Shown here piece by piece: positions 54,566 to 63,269 of a stretch of DNA of 64,000 bases; position 1 is the stretch's first letter; each line of letters opens with the position of its first letter. A model generated the notes under the pieces. It made no database searches and was not told the DNA's origin. It was given only the letters and a program-made list of their open reading frames with translations. The DNA is from Rugamonas aquatica (lineage in GTDB: Bacteria > Pseudomonadota > Gammaproteobacteria > Burkholderiales > Burkholderiaceae_D): the NCBI RefSeq assembly GCF_009380215.1, contig NZ_WHUG01000009.1:1-64000 (forward strand), in the 5' to 3' direction. Made by a program: the position numbers and the translations under genes.

Positions 54566-55880
54566 ACGTATCCCTCCGGTCTTCCGGTACGTCCGGGGTG
54601 CCGTCCCCATCGATGCCGGCATCCATTTCCAGCCGCACGCCCTGGGTCAACGCAACATCGACGGCGCGCGCGCCATCGATCTCAATCACGGGAAACGTCT
54701 GTTCGGCCAGACGAATGTAGTAGTTCGCCAGGTTGTCCAACGCTCTTCCGACGCCGCTGGCCACGCCGCGCTTCATCAATTCCGCTTCGCTTCCGCCCTG
54801 CGTCGCCACGCTGCCCAGGGGCGAGCTGCTGAACGTGGTGCCGCTTTGTGAAAAGCCCTGCCCGATGCCGCCGACAATGCCGGCCCGCAGCGCATTGGCG
54901 AGCAGCTGGCCCTGCTTGGACACCAGCCTGCCCCGCAAGCCCAGCTTGCCGTCCTCGCCATACAGGTTGCCCTTGATCGGAACCTCCAGCGCCGTCCCGT
55001 CATGGCGTATGCAGGACAGGTTGACGGTGCGGCCATACGCCCGCTCCGAGCTGATGTCGCCGTAGACCGAGGCCACCACCAGGCATTCCTTGACCTGGGC
55101 GCGGTAGCGGTTCGGCAGCACCGCGTTGTCGGTCAGCCGTATCATCACCGGCAAGGGGTTCGATTGCGATTGGCCGCCGGTCGGCGCATCGACCCCGCCG
55201 AGCAATACGCCGTGCGCAAAGCTGACCGGCAGGTAGCTGCGCACCGGCTCGCCCTTGCCGTTGTCGTTCCTGGTGGCCGGCGCCGGCGCCGGGGCCGGCA
55301 CCGCTATCCTGGTCAGGTTCGGCTGGATGCCGACCGGTGTGGTGTTTGCGCCGGGGCCGCCGCCGTCCTCGCCGCCGGCGCCGGGCGGGGCGCCCGGCGG
55401 CATCGAGAAGCCGCCTGGCCGCGCAGGCGTGGACACTGGGCGGCTGGGCGGCTGGGCAGGTGACGGCGGCGCAGGTGGCGCCGCCCCACCTTGCGCCAGC
55501 TTCTGCGCCTGTTCGGCCTGTTTCCTGTCCAGCTCGGCGAAGTGCTGTAGCACCTGGGCCTGGAATGCCTTGTTCTCGGTGTTGCGCCGCTCCTGGTCCT
55601 GACGTTCAGTCTCGAACTGATCCAGCTTGCGGCCCGCCGTTCCCAGCCACTCCTCTTCCGGACTGATCGAGCCGGGCGCCAGCACCTTGGCCACGCTGTG
55701 GCCGCGCGCACTCTTGCGCGGCGCGGAGGCACCACGCTCGGTCCTGGCAGGCGTACCCAGCCAGATCGTGACATACAGCGCGCCGACGCCGACGCAGCAC
55801 AACAGGGCCGCCAGCAGATACTGGCGATGCTTCACCGGCAGGCGCGCCACCGACTCGGATAGGCGTGAACGCATTGTCAT
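54555..55880 (-). CDS. traB: Conjugal transfer core protein TraB (VirB10-like)
   Basis: 441 residues from the ATG overlapping the traK stop. A cytoplasmic start, one membrane helix (about 20-42), a coiled region (ETERQDQERRNTENKAFQ), a Pro/Gly-rich linker, and the VirB10-like domain: LPVSFAHGVLLGGVDAPTG, RYRAQVKECLVVASVYGD, ERAYGRTVNLSCI, and a C-terminal helix with LANYYIRLAEQTFPVIEI. TraB spans from inner membrane to the outer-membrane core. Confidence 0.93.
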   Translation of the reverse strand: MTMRSRLSESVARLPVKHRQYLLAALLCCVGVGALYVTIWLGTPARTERGASAPRKSARGHSVAKVLAPGSISPEEEWLGTAGRKLDQFETERQDQERRNTENKAFQAQVLQHFAELDRKQAEQAQKLAQGGAAPPAPPSPAQPPSRPVSTPARPGGFSMPPGAPPGAGGEDGGGPGANTTPVGIQPNLTRIAVPAPAPAPATRNDNGKGEPVRSYLPVSFAHGVLLGGVDAPTGGQSQSNPLPVMIRLTDNAVLPNRYRAQVKECLVVASVYGDISSERAYGRTVNLSCIRHDGTALEVPIKGNLYGEDGKLGLRGRLVSKQGQLLANALRAGIVGGIGQGFSQSGTTFSSSPLGSVATQGGSEAELMKRGVASGVGRALDNLANYYIRLAEQTFPVIEIDGARAVDVALTQGVRLEMDAGIDGDGTPDVPEDRRDTYAK

Positions 55881-56680
55881 GGTTGGCTCCCGCTGCGGAT
55901 GATGAATACCGAGGTGCTCTCGCCTGGGCGCAAGGTCAGCGATTCGATCGACACAGCGAGCACATCGTCGCGGTCGAATTCCTGCTCGGCCAACACCATC
56001 GGCGCCGGCCCCAGGTTGGTCAGCGTATAGTGGTCGCCCGCCAAGTCGTAGCCTGACAGCGTGCGCTCGAGCACCAGGCCCGCGCCCCGCCACAACTGCT
56101 GCGGCTCCTGCAGGCGGCGCTCGCTGACGGCGTCCGGCAGTTCGGCCGCCGCCAGGGCCAGCAGCATGGCCTTCAGGCCGCGCACGTAGTCGCCGCCGCG
56201 CGCAGCGGACTGCGATCCGCGCGCCGGGCGGGGCGGCTGGTCCTTGTCGCGCAGCACGATGGTCTCGGCAGCGCTGTCCGTGCGGGTCAGCAGCATGGTG
56301 TAGGTGGCGCGGTCGGTGGCAATAAACAGACTGATCGGTTTCGCGCCCGCCGCCACAGGCCGCAGGTAGACCTCCCCCTTGGCCGCGTCGCAGCCCAGGA
56401 TGAATTCCCCGCCGGGGTTGATGGCCGCGTTGTTCTGCGCGGCGGCCAGTCCGGACGGATCATTCTGCCGCGCGCTGCAGCTGCTGGCGTAGACGTTCCC
56501 GATCACATCCTGGATGCGCGCTCCCTCCACCCTGATCCTGGTCGGTCCCTGGCTGGAAATCCTGGCTTCGACGGTGACGCCGTCGCTGACATCGAGTGTC
56601 TGCGGCCCCCCGGCGGCGTATGCCGCCGCCGCGCCACCGGCCAGCAGTGCCGGCAGCAGGCAATCTCTAACGCTTTTCAT
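55877..56680 (-). CDS. traK: Conjugal transfer protein TraK (VirB9-like)
   Basis: 267 residues with a signal peptide. It reads GGPQTLDVSDGVTVEARIS, RIRVEGARIQDVIGN, GEFILGCDAAKGEVYLRP and ISLFIATDRATYTMLLT in the N-terminal half, and FDRDDVLAVSIESLTLRPGE near the end. This is the TraK/VirB9 pattern. It overlaps traE and traB. Confidence 0.92.
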   Translation of the reverse strand: MKSVRDCLLPALLAGGAAAAYAAGGPQTLDVSDGVTVEARISSQGPTRIRVEGARIQDVIGNVYASSCSARQNDPSGLAAAQNNAAINPGGEFILGCDAAKGEVYLRPVAAGAKPISLFIATDRATYTMLLTRTDSAAETIVLRDKDQPPRPARGSQSAARGGDYVRGLKAMLLALAAAELPDAVSERRLQEPQQLWRGAGLVLERTLSGYDLAGDHYTLTNLGPAPMVLAEQEFDRDDVLAVSIESLTLRPGESTSVFIIRSGSQP

Positions 56681-57236
56681 GTGCTTCCTCCTCGGAAAAG
56701 CGAGCCAGGTGCTCGCGCCCGCCGCGGTAGTCGAACTCGATCAGGTAGGTGACCTGCCGCGGCGTCGTCTCATGGCCGTTGATTTGGGTGTGCAAAATGC
56801 CGGTCGCCCGCACGCTTTGCGCGTCCTCGTCGGCGTCGTAGGTCTGGGCGCTGAAATAGGTCGAACCATTCATCTTTTTCAGCCGCTCGGCTTCGCGGTC
56901 CATCCGCATCGAGAACCCGGCGCTGCTCTCGGGCGCCACCAGCGGCAACAATGCCTTCTTCTTCCAGCTCACCGACTCTGGCGTCACATCGAGTACCAGG
57001 CCGCAAACGAATTCGGCCATCATCTGCAGGTAGTCGGCGCTGACCCGGTCGTGGCTGACCCAGAACTCGCGCGACACCGTCGGCGGCGTCACGACGGTGC
57101 GCTGCATCCCAAGCGTGCGCAGGACCACCAAGCCCAACACCAGTACCGCCACCGCCAGCACCAGGCTCAAAATGCCAAGGCGCGCGGCCCGCAGCCGCAG
57201 CTCGCGCATATCGCGGGTCAACTGGTCGGGATTCAT
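56667..57236 (-). CDS. traE: Conjugal transfer protein TraE (VirB5/8-like)
   Basis: 189 residues. One N-terminal membrane helix (LGILSLVLAVAVLVLGLVVL), then the periplasmic TraE domain with VTPPTVSREFWVSHDRVSAD, YLQMMAEFVCGLVLDVTPES and LIEFDYRGGREHLARF. Standard position between traL and traK. Confidence 0.92.
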   Translation of the reverse strand: MNPDQLTRDMRELRLRAARLGILSLVLAVAVLVLGLVVLRTLGMQRTVVTPPTVSREFWVSHDRVSADYLQMMAEFVCGLVLDVTPESVSWKKKALLPLVAPESSAGFSMRMDREAERLKKMNGSTYFSAQTYDADEDAQSVRATGILHTQINGHETTPRQVTYLIEFDYRGGREHLARFSEEEAHEKR

Positions 57237-57246
57237 GCTCGCCTCC

Positions 57247-57546
57247 TCAGCCCACCATGCGCCGCAGCGCCGACGGTGGGCTGCATGTCAAGTACGTCAT
57301 CGGGGTCGGGGGCAGGTTCCAGAACAACCAGTGCAAAATAAACGCACTGTGCTTGTCCCCTTTCTTGCGGGCCAGCCAACGCGATACCAGCATCGAGCCG
57401 CCCAGCAGGCAACAAAAGCCCGTCTTGCTGCCAGAAAGCCAGCCAAGGAAGATCCCGATCAACACAGGCAACGCCACATCGATGTCCCAGAATCCCAGCT
57501 TCCACTGGTCGTCCAGGCGCCCCGGTGTATAACCATCCGCACTCAT
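57247..57546 (-). CDS. traL: Conjugal transfer protein TraL
   Basis: 99 residues from the ATG at 57546. A short polar N-terminus and two membrane segments (PVLIGIFLGWLSGS, TGFCCLLGGSMLVSRWLA), followed by KGDKHSAFILHWLFWNLPPT and a short tail. The W-x-x-P and two-pass layout are those of TraL. Confidence 0.9.
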   Translation of the reverse strand: MSADGYTPGRLDDQWKLGFWDIDVALPVLIGIFLGWLSGSKTGFCCLLGGSMLVSRWLARKKGDKHSAFILHWLFWNLPPTPMTYLTCSPPSALRRMVG

Positions 57547-57574
57547 CGCTGTTCTCCCCTGACCGGTGGGCCGC

Positions 57575-57952
57575 TTACATCGATGCCAGCGTGCCGACGT
57601 CCACGCCCATGATGGCGCCGGCGATCGCCAGCCCCACGCCGCCGAAGATCGCCAGGCCGACAAAGAACAGCACCGGACTCAGATTGCGCAGGGCAGCCAG
57701 CGAAATCAGCGCAACGACGAAGCCGATGAAGCCGATGATGGCCTTAACGCCGGTTTCCATGCCGGCCAGTGTGGACAGCGCGGTACCCAGCGGCCCGCCC
57801 ATCGAAGCCAGCGTGGTGAAGTCGATTGCGAACGAGGGCACGACCGCCGCCAACGACAGCAGCAGGGTGACAAAGACGCCAATGGCGCGGCGACTGATGC
57901 CGCCAGTGGCAGGCGCGGCACTGCGGCCGGCGCGGATTGCGATTGCGTTCAT
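57575..57952 (-). CDS. traA: F-type pilin TraA
   Basis: 125 residues. A long leader with a hydrophobic end (FVTLLLSLAAVVPSFA) precedes the mature pilin IDFTTLASMGGPLGTALSTL. Two hydrophobic helices follow (VKAIIGFIGFVVALISLAAL and SPVLFFVGLAIFGGVGLAIA). The leader would be cut by the S26 peptidase encoded downstream. AAAGGAAAA precedes the ATG. Confidence 0.9.
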   Translation of the reverse strand: MNAIAIRAGRSAAPATGGISRRAIGVFVTLLLSLAAVVPSFAIDFTTLASMGGPLGTALSTLAGMETGVKAIIGFIGFVVALISLAALRNLSPVLFFVGLAIFGGVGLAIAGAIMGVDVGTLASM

Positions 57953-58005
57953 AGTGTTTTCCTTTCGAATAATCGTAGTAAGTCAGCTCGGGGCGATCCC
58001 TGTCT

Positions 58006-58032
58006 GCCCCCGGCCGCGGCGCAGCCGGGGGC
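58006..58032 (-). promoter_or_regulatory. Strong hairpin upstream of the pilin gene
   Basis: GCCCCCGGC (58006-58014) and GCCGGGGGC (58024-58032) form a perfect 9-bp GC stem with a 9-nt loop, inside the operon between the lipoprotein and pilin genes. With no U-tract it is more likely an RNA-processing or stability element than a terminator. Confidence 0.5.
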
Positions 58033-58139
58033 GCCGGTGGAGGTCCACGAGCCCACGGTTGCGGCATTCGCTCTATATGCTTCATCGCTGCATTTCAAAC
58101 TACGGCAGATCGATGCTGGGGCTGCCGCGTGGTCAACTG

Positions 58140-58829
58140 CTACTTGCGGCGAACCTGACGGGTCGCCAGCATGGATGTCGTGTGCTCGGGTGCGAGCCCT
58201 GGCGACGCCACGCCCAGATCGACACGCCGGTTCAAGCTGCGCCCGTTTTCGCTGCGGTTCGACGCCACATAGCACTCGCCCGGATGGCGATTCGTCACCA
58301 CCACCACGGCCAGGCGCGGCAATGCGGCGGCCAGCCAGCGACGCACTGCCTGCGCCCTCTGGTGGGCGACGCTGGCGTTGGCGCGCCGTCCCCCCACGCC
58401 GTCGGCGCAGGCATGCAACTGCAGCGCTCGGGCGCGGCCCAACTGAGCCGCATACGCTTCCAGCTGGTTCAGGGCCTGTGGCGACAGCCGCGACGAGTTG
58501 AACGGAAAATACAAGTGCAGATCGGGCGCGAGCTCAGCTGCGTCCTCCGGAGCCGTAGGCAAGGGCGGGGGAGACGTTGACTCGGCCTGTGCCGGCAGGT
58601 CAGCGGGCGCGTCTTCAAGGTATTTTTGAGTGCGTTGCGGACACGCGTCGCCGCACAAGACAAATTTGGGCTGACCGTCCACGATCATCTGGCCGATCGC
58701 TGCACGCCCCTGAGGCGCGGCTGCCGTAGCTTGCTCGGTACCGGGTTTGCCGGAACGGTGGGCACAGCCAGCCAGCGAAAACAGCCAGGCCAGAACTGCC
58801 ACTCCCATGGCGACGCGCAGGAGTTTCAT
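58140..58829 (-). CDS. OmpA-like peptidoglycan-associated lipoprotein
   Basis: 229 residues. The signal sequence ends LFSLAGC, a lipobox. After a Pro/Ala linker the OmpA domain has LHLYFPFNSSRLSPQALNQL, a helix ARALQLHACADGVGG, and the C-terminal R-x-x-x-V motif region with NRSENGRSLNRRVDLGV. It probably anchors the transfer channel to the cell wall. Fourth-from-last residues are basic. Its start overlaps the transglycosylase stop. Confidence 0.85.
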   Translation of the reverse strand: MKLLRVAMGVAVLAWLFSLAGCAHRSGKPGTEQATAAAPQGRAAIGQMIVDGQPKFVLCGDACPQRTQKYLEDAPADLPAQAESTSPPPLPTAPEDAAELAPDLHLYFPFNSSRLSPQALNQLEAYAAQLGRARALQLHACADGVGGRRANASVAHQRAQAVRRWLAAALPRLAVVVVTNRHPGECYVASNRSENGRSLNRRVDLGVASPGLAPEHTTSMLATRQVRRK

Positions 58830-59356
58830 GGCAGGCTCACTTGCAGCAGCGGGCCTGCCACAGTAGCGGGCTGTGACCCCGCGTACGCGGCGAGTTGGAC
58901 GGCGCTGCCGCGGCGCAGGCGCTGCAGTTGGCGGTAGACGCGCCAGGCATAGGCGCTGCGAGCGCGCCGGCACGCGTCGCCCGTCAGCCTGACGCACGAG
59001 GCGTTATAGGCGCCGACGGCTTCCCAGCTCAGGCCGAAGCGCTGGATCCGCTCCGCCAGGATGCCGGCGCCAACATCGACATTGGTGCACAGGTCCAGCA
59101 AGCGTGCTTCATTGATGCCGCGACCACGCAACGCCGGCAGGTTTCCGCTGTTAATCTGCATCGCGCCGATGTCCCGTGTGCCGGCCCCCGGCCCGTCGTT
59201 GTGGTGCACCAGGCGCGGGTTGGCTCCCGATTCGGCCTGGGCGACGGCGTAGAGCAACAGCGGCGCGATCCCGTGCTGGTGACCCGCCCGATCCCAGCAC
59301 GCGCACGCGCTGCCCGCACGTAGCAGTAACAGCACAATCACGAGATAGCGCAACAT
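58826..59356 (-). CDS. Lytic transglycosylase, first gene of the transfer operon
   Basis: 176 residues. Signal peptide, then the SLT domain: LLLYAVAQAESGANPRLVHH with the catalytic Glu, GTRDIGAMQINSGNLPALRG, VGAGILAERIQRFGLSWEAVGAYN. It would open the cell wall for the secretion channel, like VirB1/P19. GGGGAG precedes the ATG. The candidate promoter at 59419-59448 lies upstream. Confidence 0.92.
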   Translation of the reverse strand: MLRYLVIVLLLLRAGSACACWDRAGHQHGIAPLLLYAVAQAESGANPRLVHHNDGPGAGTRDIGAMQINSGNLPALRGRGINEARLLDLCTNVDVGAGILAERIQRFGLSWEAVGAYNASCVRLTGDACRRARSAYAWRVYRQLQRLRRGSAVQLAAYAGSQPATVAGPLLQVSLP

Positions 59357-60331
59357 GACGATCTCCCCTTCCGGACTGGCCGGTGCGGCAATGGATAGCC
59401 GCTCAAGCGGGCGGGCCCATTGAAAAAACAGGGGTTCAGCATAGTCAACGCTGACAGGGAACACACTCTGATACCGGCCCCGATTCGGACCGGGTATTGG
59501 CTGGACGCAGCCCGCCTCGGCTGCTACCAGCCCCGCCCGGCGGCGGGGCTCCGAGTATGCCCACTGCATCGCTGCGCGGAACTGCGCATCCGCCCTGGCT
59601 CATCAAAGGAGACAACGCAAGCATGTCGCCGGCGTCGGAGACCAACACTCCGCGCGGCTGCGATCGGCGGGCGTACCATGCTGAAGCGGACAGGCGCAGC
59701 CTTACCGGGCCAGACGTCGGCAGAGCGCCGCGCATCACAGCGCCGGGCCGCGCGATCACGGCATGCCGAGCCGCGTCAGCGCACCGGCCATGCGTTGTGC
59801 GTTCCCGCGGCGACCAGGCGCAAAGCCGGGGCGCTCGCGTGCATCGCCATATCCTGAAAACGCCGGCGATCCGGGCGCCGCGCACACGGCGTGGCGAGAC
59901 AACGCTGCACGCGAGGAAGAACCCCGGACGGCACTGTCGATCTCCACCAGCACCGCGCTAGCGGCCATGCCGCCGACACGCGGCATCACCTGACGGTTGC
60001 GGCTTTTTAGGTTCGCTTCGGCCCTCCGCAGTCGTTCCGGATACAAGGTCGACGCCGCGCTGCGTCCTGCCGGCCATGACGGAGCGCCGCCTTCCGGGGC
60101 GCAGCACGGCCTCGCCGAGTCGCACCGCCAGACCGGCCACAAACGGCCGGCCGGCGCGTATCGTTGCCCCATTTAGTTTGCGCCGCCATGTTCTACTACA
60201 AAACCAACGATGCGGAAACGGCATCCCCAGGCTGGTTCACCGTTTGACCAGCGCCGGGCTATTGATCTCGCTCAACCTTCCCCCCCCTTGCGCCCAGCGT
60301 TCACCGTGGTTGCGCACTTGGCGTAGGCATA
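59357..60331. other. Gene-free interval upstream of the transfer operon
   Basis: Nearly 1 kb. It holds the candidate transfer-operon promoter and a weak plus-strand frame (59623-59961, AAGGAGA upstream, but no protein-like pattern). I see no convincing gene. Confidence 0.45.
59419..59448 (-). promoter_or_regulatory. Candidate promoter of the transfer operon
   Basis: On the minus strand TTGACT (59448-59443) and TTCAAT (59424-59419) are separated by 18 bp, about 60 bp before the first ATG. The -10 match is only partial. Confidence 0.35.
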
Positions 60332-60362
60332 AAAAAACCCGCGATCGTGGCGAACGCGGGGT
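60332..60362 (-). terminator. Rho-independent terminator of the RadC-like gene
   Basis: On the minus strand a CCCGCG/CGCGGG stem (60361-60356 with 60344-60339) with an 11-nt loop is followed by seven T (60338-60332). It lies about 35 bp after the gene's stop. Confidence 0.85.
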
Positions 60363-60395
60363 TGGCTTGGCGACCAGATCGGCCGCACGTCCTGA

Positions 60396-60878
60396 TCACA
60401 GGCAACTCAGTCCTTCATCGACCAGCGAAACCCGCTTGCTGGAAGTGATCATCAGGCAATCGAGAACCACGATGCCTAGCAGTCCCAGCGCATCGCGCAC
60501 GGCAGCGAACTGCGCCACGGCAGCTGCGTCCGGCTGCTCGGGATCGGTGGGCTCGCTGAACGCCAGCACCGCCTGCGTGGCATTGTGCCGCAACGCTTCG
60601 CGCACCACCTCGCGCGGATACACCGAGCAATGATCGACGTCGCCATGAAACAGCGGACCGCACCACAACACCTGCCGGCGGCGGTTCAACCAGGCCACGC
60701 ACACCACGCGCCGTGTTTCCGCTGCCAGCATCAGGTGCAGATAGTCACCCAGTTCATCCACCCTGAGCACCGCCGAAGCCGGACGCACCACACGCCGGCG
60801 CAAGATATCCAGCGCATTGCTTATCACAGCGCTTTCCGACGCGGCCTCGCCACGCTCGCACACCTGCATTGCAATCAT
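60396..60878 (-). CDS. RadC-like (JAB/MPN) protein lacking the metal-binding motif
   Basis: 160 residues from the ATG preceded by AAAGGAA. The RadC/JAB core is clear: EVVREALRHNATQAVLAF, then AVAQFAAVRDALGLLGIVVLD and DCLMITSSKRVSLVDEG. Active RadC has HNHPSGDP where this protein reads FSEPTDPEQ, so the His-x-His and following metal ligands are absent. A structural or regulatory role is more likely than catalysis. RadC-like proteins are common on plasmids, but their job is unresolved. Confidence 0.75.
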   Translation of the reverse strand: MIAMQVCERGEAASESAVISNALDILRRRVVRPASAVLRVDELGDYLHLMLAAETRRVVCVAWLNRRRQVLWCGPLFHGDVDHCSVYPREVVREALRHNATQAVLAFSEPTDPEQPDAAAVAQFAAVRDALGLLGIVVLDCLMITSSKRVSLVDEGLSCL

Positions 60879-61067
60879 CAACGTTCCTTTCAAGCGCGCC
60901 GGGGCCTGGGTCGGCCGCGGCGCATGAGTTATCTACATACACCACAAGCCGGCCAGCATTGTTGCGTTTGTTGAGAAATCGCCAGGCCACACTTGAACCG
61001 TAATCGCCACAGGTATATTCTGCTCATGGTCCCCAACATCCGGACCCACGAATTGGAGCATCACACC

Positions 61068-61280
61068 ATGTTGCGACTCAACCAATTTATCCGCCTGACG
61101 CCCAGGGAGATTTCCCTGCTGGCCAAGGTGACCAATTGCACCCCGCCTACCATCAAGACCATCGACGAGCTGGCCTCCTATGTGGACCAGGCAAAACGAC
61201 GCTTTCCAATGCCAAGTACCAGCCGGAGGGCCCTGTTTTGGCTGATCGACGACGTGGTCGCGGAAATCCTGGCGGCATGA
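61068..61280 (+). CDS. Small helical protein, unknown
   Basis: 70 residues with GGAGCA upstream; an earlier ATG (61026) is possible. It reads RLTPREISLLAKVTNCTPPT, IDELASYVDQAKRRF and RRALFWLIDDVVAEILAA. Three helices; no family recognised. Confidence 0.5.
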   Translation: MLRLNQFIRLTPREISLLAKVTNCTPPTIKTIDELASYVDQAKRRFPMPSTSRRALFWLIDDVVAEILAA

Positions 61281-61310
61281 CGGGCCGGGTTACCCCGGTC
61301 CGTCTACGCG

Positions 61311-61979
61311 TCAGCGCCTATCGGCCTGGCGCGGCGCCGCTTCCGCCGTTGATGCACCACCACCGGACGGAGCCGCCGCCGTAGCAGATGCCGCCGCGGT
61401 TGCTTCAACCACGTCGCCGGCAGCGGCGCTGGGCGCGGTCGCGGCCCTGCGGGCACCGGCAGCCGACCTCGCACGCTTGGGCTGAGTGCCCTTGCTTCCT
61501 AGCCCCCCCATCACCAACCGATCGGCAAGTTCGGGATCGGCCATCAACTTCAGCAGCAAGTCCTGGGCAGGATCCTGATCACTGGAAGTGCCGTAGGGGG
61601 AACGCCGGTCCATCAGCCAGCGCCATGGCGCCTTGACCATGTCGGCCAGGGCTGCCCAGCGGCGTTGCTTGCGCATGAAGCGGCCCGCGTTCATGGTGGC
61701 GGTCAGGTAGAGCGCCGGCACCTGGGCACGCAGCTCAGGGTCCGCGCCGAACAGGCGGAGCAGCTCGACGCAATCCGCCGGGTGCTGCACCATCCGGTAC
61801 AACTGCCGCCATTGCTGCTGCTCCAGTCGCGCCAGCAGCGGCGTCTCCAGCTGGCCGAATGCCAGACCGTTCTTGCCCATCAGCTCTTTGAACACCGGAA
61901 CCGACAGACTGATGCGGGTGCGTGGGTCCGGGCCGTAGGAATCAAGGTCGGCCACTTTTCTTTCGCGTTCTAAATTCAT
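61311..61979 (-). CDS. Hypothetical plasmid-type protein with disordered tail
   Basis: 222 residues with GAGGAG upstream. The first 150 residues are helical with ISLSVPVFKELMGKNGLAFG, LLARLEQQQWRQLYRMVQHP and WAALADMVKAPWRWLMDRRS. The last 60 are Ala/Ser/Gly/Thr-rich and disordered. No family recognised. Confidence 0.65.
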   Translation of the reverse strand: MNLERERKVADLDSYGPDPRTRISLSVPVFKELMGKNGLAFGQLETPLLARLEQQQWRQLYRMVQHPADCVELLRLFGADPELRAQVPALYLTATMNAGRFMRKQRRWAALADMVKAPWRWLMDRRSPYGTSSDQDPAQDLLLKLMADPELADRLVMGGLGSKGTQPKRARSAAGARRAATAPSAAAGDVVEATAAASATAAAPSGGGASTAEAAPRQADRR

Positions 61980-62628
61980 GACTAGCTCCTCTCATAACGA
62001 TGGAATGGCGTCCGGCATGGCTGCCGGGACGGTTGGGACTTGCTGGGATATGACCGGGTGCATCAACACAGCGAAGACGACATGCGGCCGTCCAGGCGAC
62101 TACGACGGATCGCCGCGCCCCGCAGCCAGCCGCGCGGCCGGCTCCGACTGGACCGGCTCGGCGATGGAGCGAACACGGCGAATCCAGCCAGCAGCAGACA
62201 GCACGGACGCCGCGGCGTACGCGGGCGCGGCAGCCCGCCTCCTCCGAGCAAAGCACAGCGCACACCAATATTGGAAACGTTGCATGGGAACATGATGATC
62301 TCCTGATAAATGCGAGACGCACCGATCCCAAGGCGGGAAACGGTATCCCGCTGGTGGGCACCCGGAAGCCGGGTGTGAAGAGCGTGACGTGTCCGCCGGA
62401 GGCGACGCACGCAACGACATGCAGAACTACAACTTTGGCGATATCGAGGACGGTGCTTTAATACGGGTATCGCGCGCAGCGTCGCCTGAACGGCGAACTC
62501 GGCACCGGCGACCGTCGTGCCAGTACAAAGGTTGGAGCGGAATGACTCCGCAAAGTGCTCCTGCAGTCTAGACGCAGCCGGCCGCCAACGGCAACCGGCT
62601 GCGCCGCATTTCTTGGGGACATGCGACG
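61980..62628. other. Interval without a well-supported gene
   Basis: 650 bp. A possible small minus-strand gene (62063-62293, 76 codons) has AGGAG 7 bases before its ATG and an Arg/Pro-rich product, and an overlapping frame from 62285 is also open. Neither reads convincingly. Confidence 0.3.
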
Positions 62629-63183
62629 TCAGTTCGCGGTACCAGGCGCGTCATCAGGGCGGTGCAGGAACACCGTCCAATCCCCGTAGTACTTGCCTCC
62701 GTATTGGACCAGTCCATCAACCATCGCTACGTCCACCCATTCATCCACTTCGCTGGCGGCGATACCGCACTGCTCGGCGAAGTGGGCGGCCTCGTCCAGG
62801 GTTGGGAGGCGCACGCGCACGGTGGTGTTATAGGTTACGTGGTATGCCAGAATGGGCAGCATGGGGCCGTCGTAGCCCCAATCGTCCATCGCCTGGTCGA
62901 TCCTGTCGCGCCCATGGAACAGCGCGAAATAAAGGCCGGCGGGAAGCTGCCGCGCGGCGGCGCTGGCGTAGACCGCCTGCGGCGGCTCGCGCAGTTCGCA
63001 GCGCCGATGCCGCCATTCATAGGTGGTCTGGCCGCCGTCCAGCGACAGCACCGCCACCTGTCCGCCAGGCTCGCCTTGCTCGACGTCCGCAGCCACCGCG
63101 CGCAGCAACTCACCCAGCATCGAGCCATCGGCATGCTCAGGCATGACCGGTCCATACACCACGATTTGCATATGCTGATACAT
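62629..63183 (-). CDS. Hypothetical protein
   Basis: 184 residues from the ATG preceded by AAAGGAA. It reads MQIVVYGPVMPEHADGSML, GQVAVLSLDGGQTTYEWRHR, LPAGLYFALFHGRDRIDQAM and YHVTYNTTVRVRLPTLDEAA, with a C-terminal YGGKYYGDWTVFL. A mixed alpha/beta fold; no family recognised. It is downstream of nrdB, separated by the hairpin at 63211-63232. Confidence 0.6.
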   Translation of the reverse strand: MYQHMQIVVYGPVMPEHADGSMLGELLRAVAADVEQGEPGGQVAVLSLDGGQTTYEWRHRRCELREPPQAVYASAAARQLPAGLYFALFHGRDRIDQAMDDWGYDGPMLPILAYHVTYNTTVRVRLPTLDEAAHFAEQCGIAASEVDEWVDVAMVDGLVQYGGKYYGDWTVFLHRPDDAPGTAN

Positions 63184-63210
63184 GATCAATTCCTTTCGGT
63201 ATAGAGGGAA

Positions 63211-63232
63211 GGCCGGTGCGGCTGCACCGGCC
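63211..63232 (-). terminator. Hairpin after nrdB, probable terminator or attenuator
   Basis: GGCCGGTGC (63211-63219) and GCACCGGCC (63224-63232) form a perfect 9-bp stem with a GGCT loop, 38 bp after the nrdB stop. The downstream tract (TTCCCTC) is only weakly U-rich. Confidence 0.5.
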
Positions 63233-63269
63233 CCTTACACACAATCCGATACGGGTCGCAGTGCAGACT

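Noticed and set aside
59623..59961. Plus-strand frame with AAGGAGA upstream
   Set aside because: The product is Arg/Pro/Ala-rich without any protein-like pattern; kept only as a note in the gap entry.
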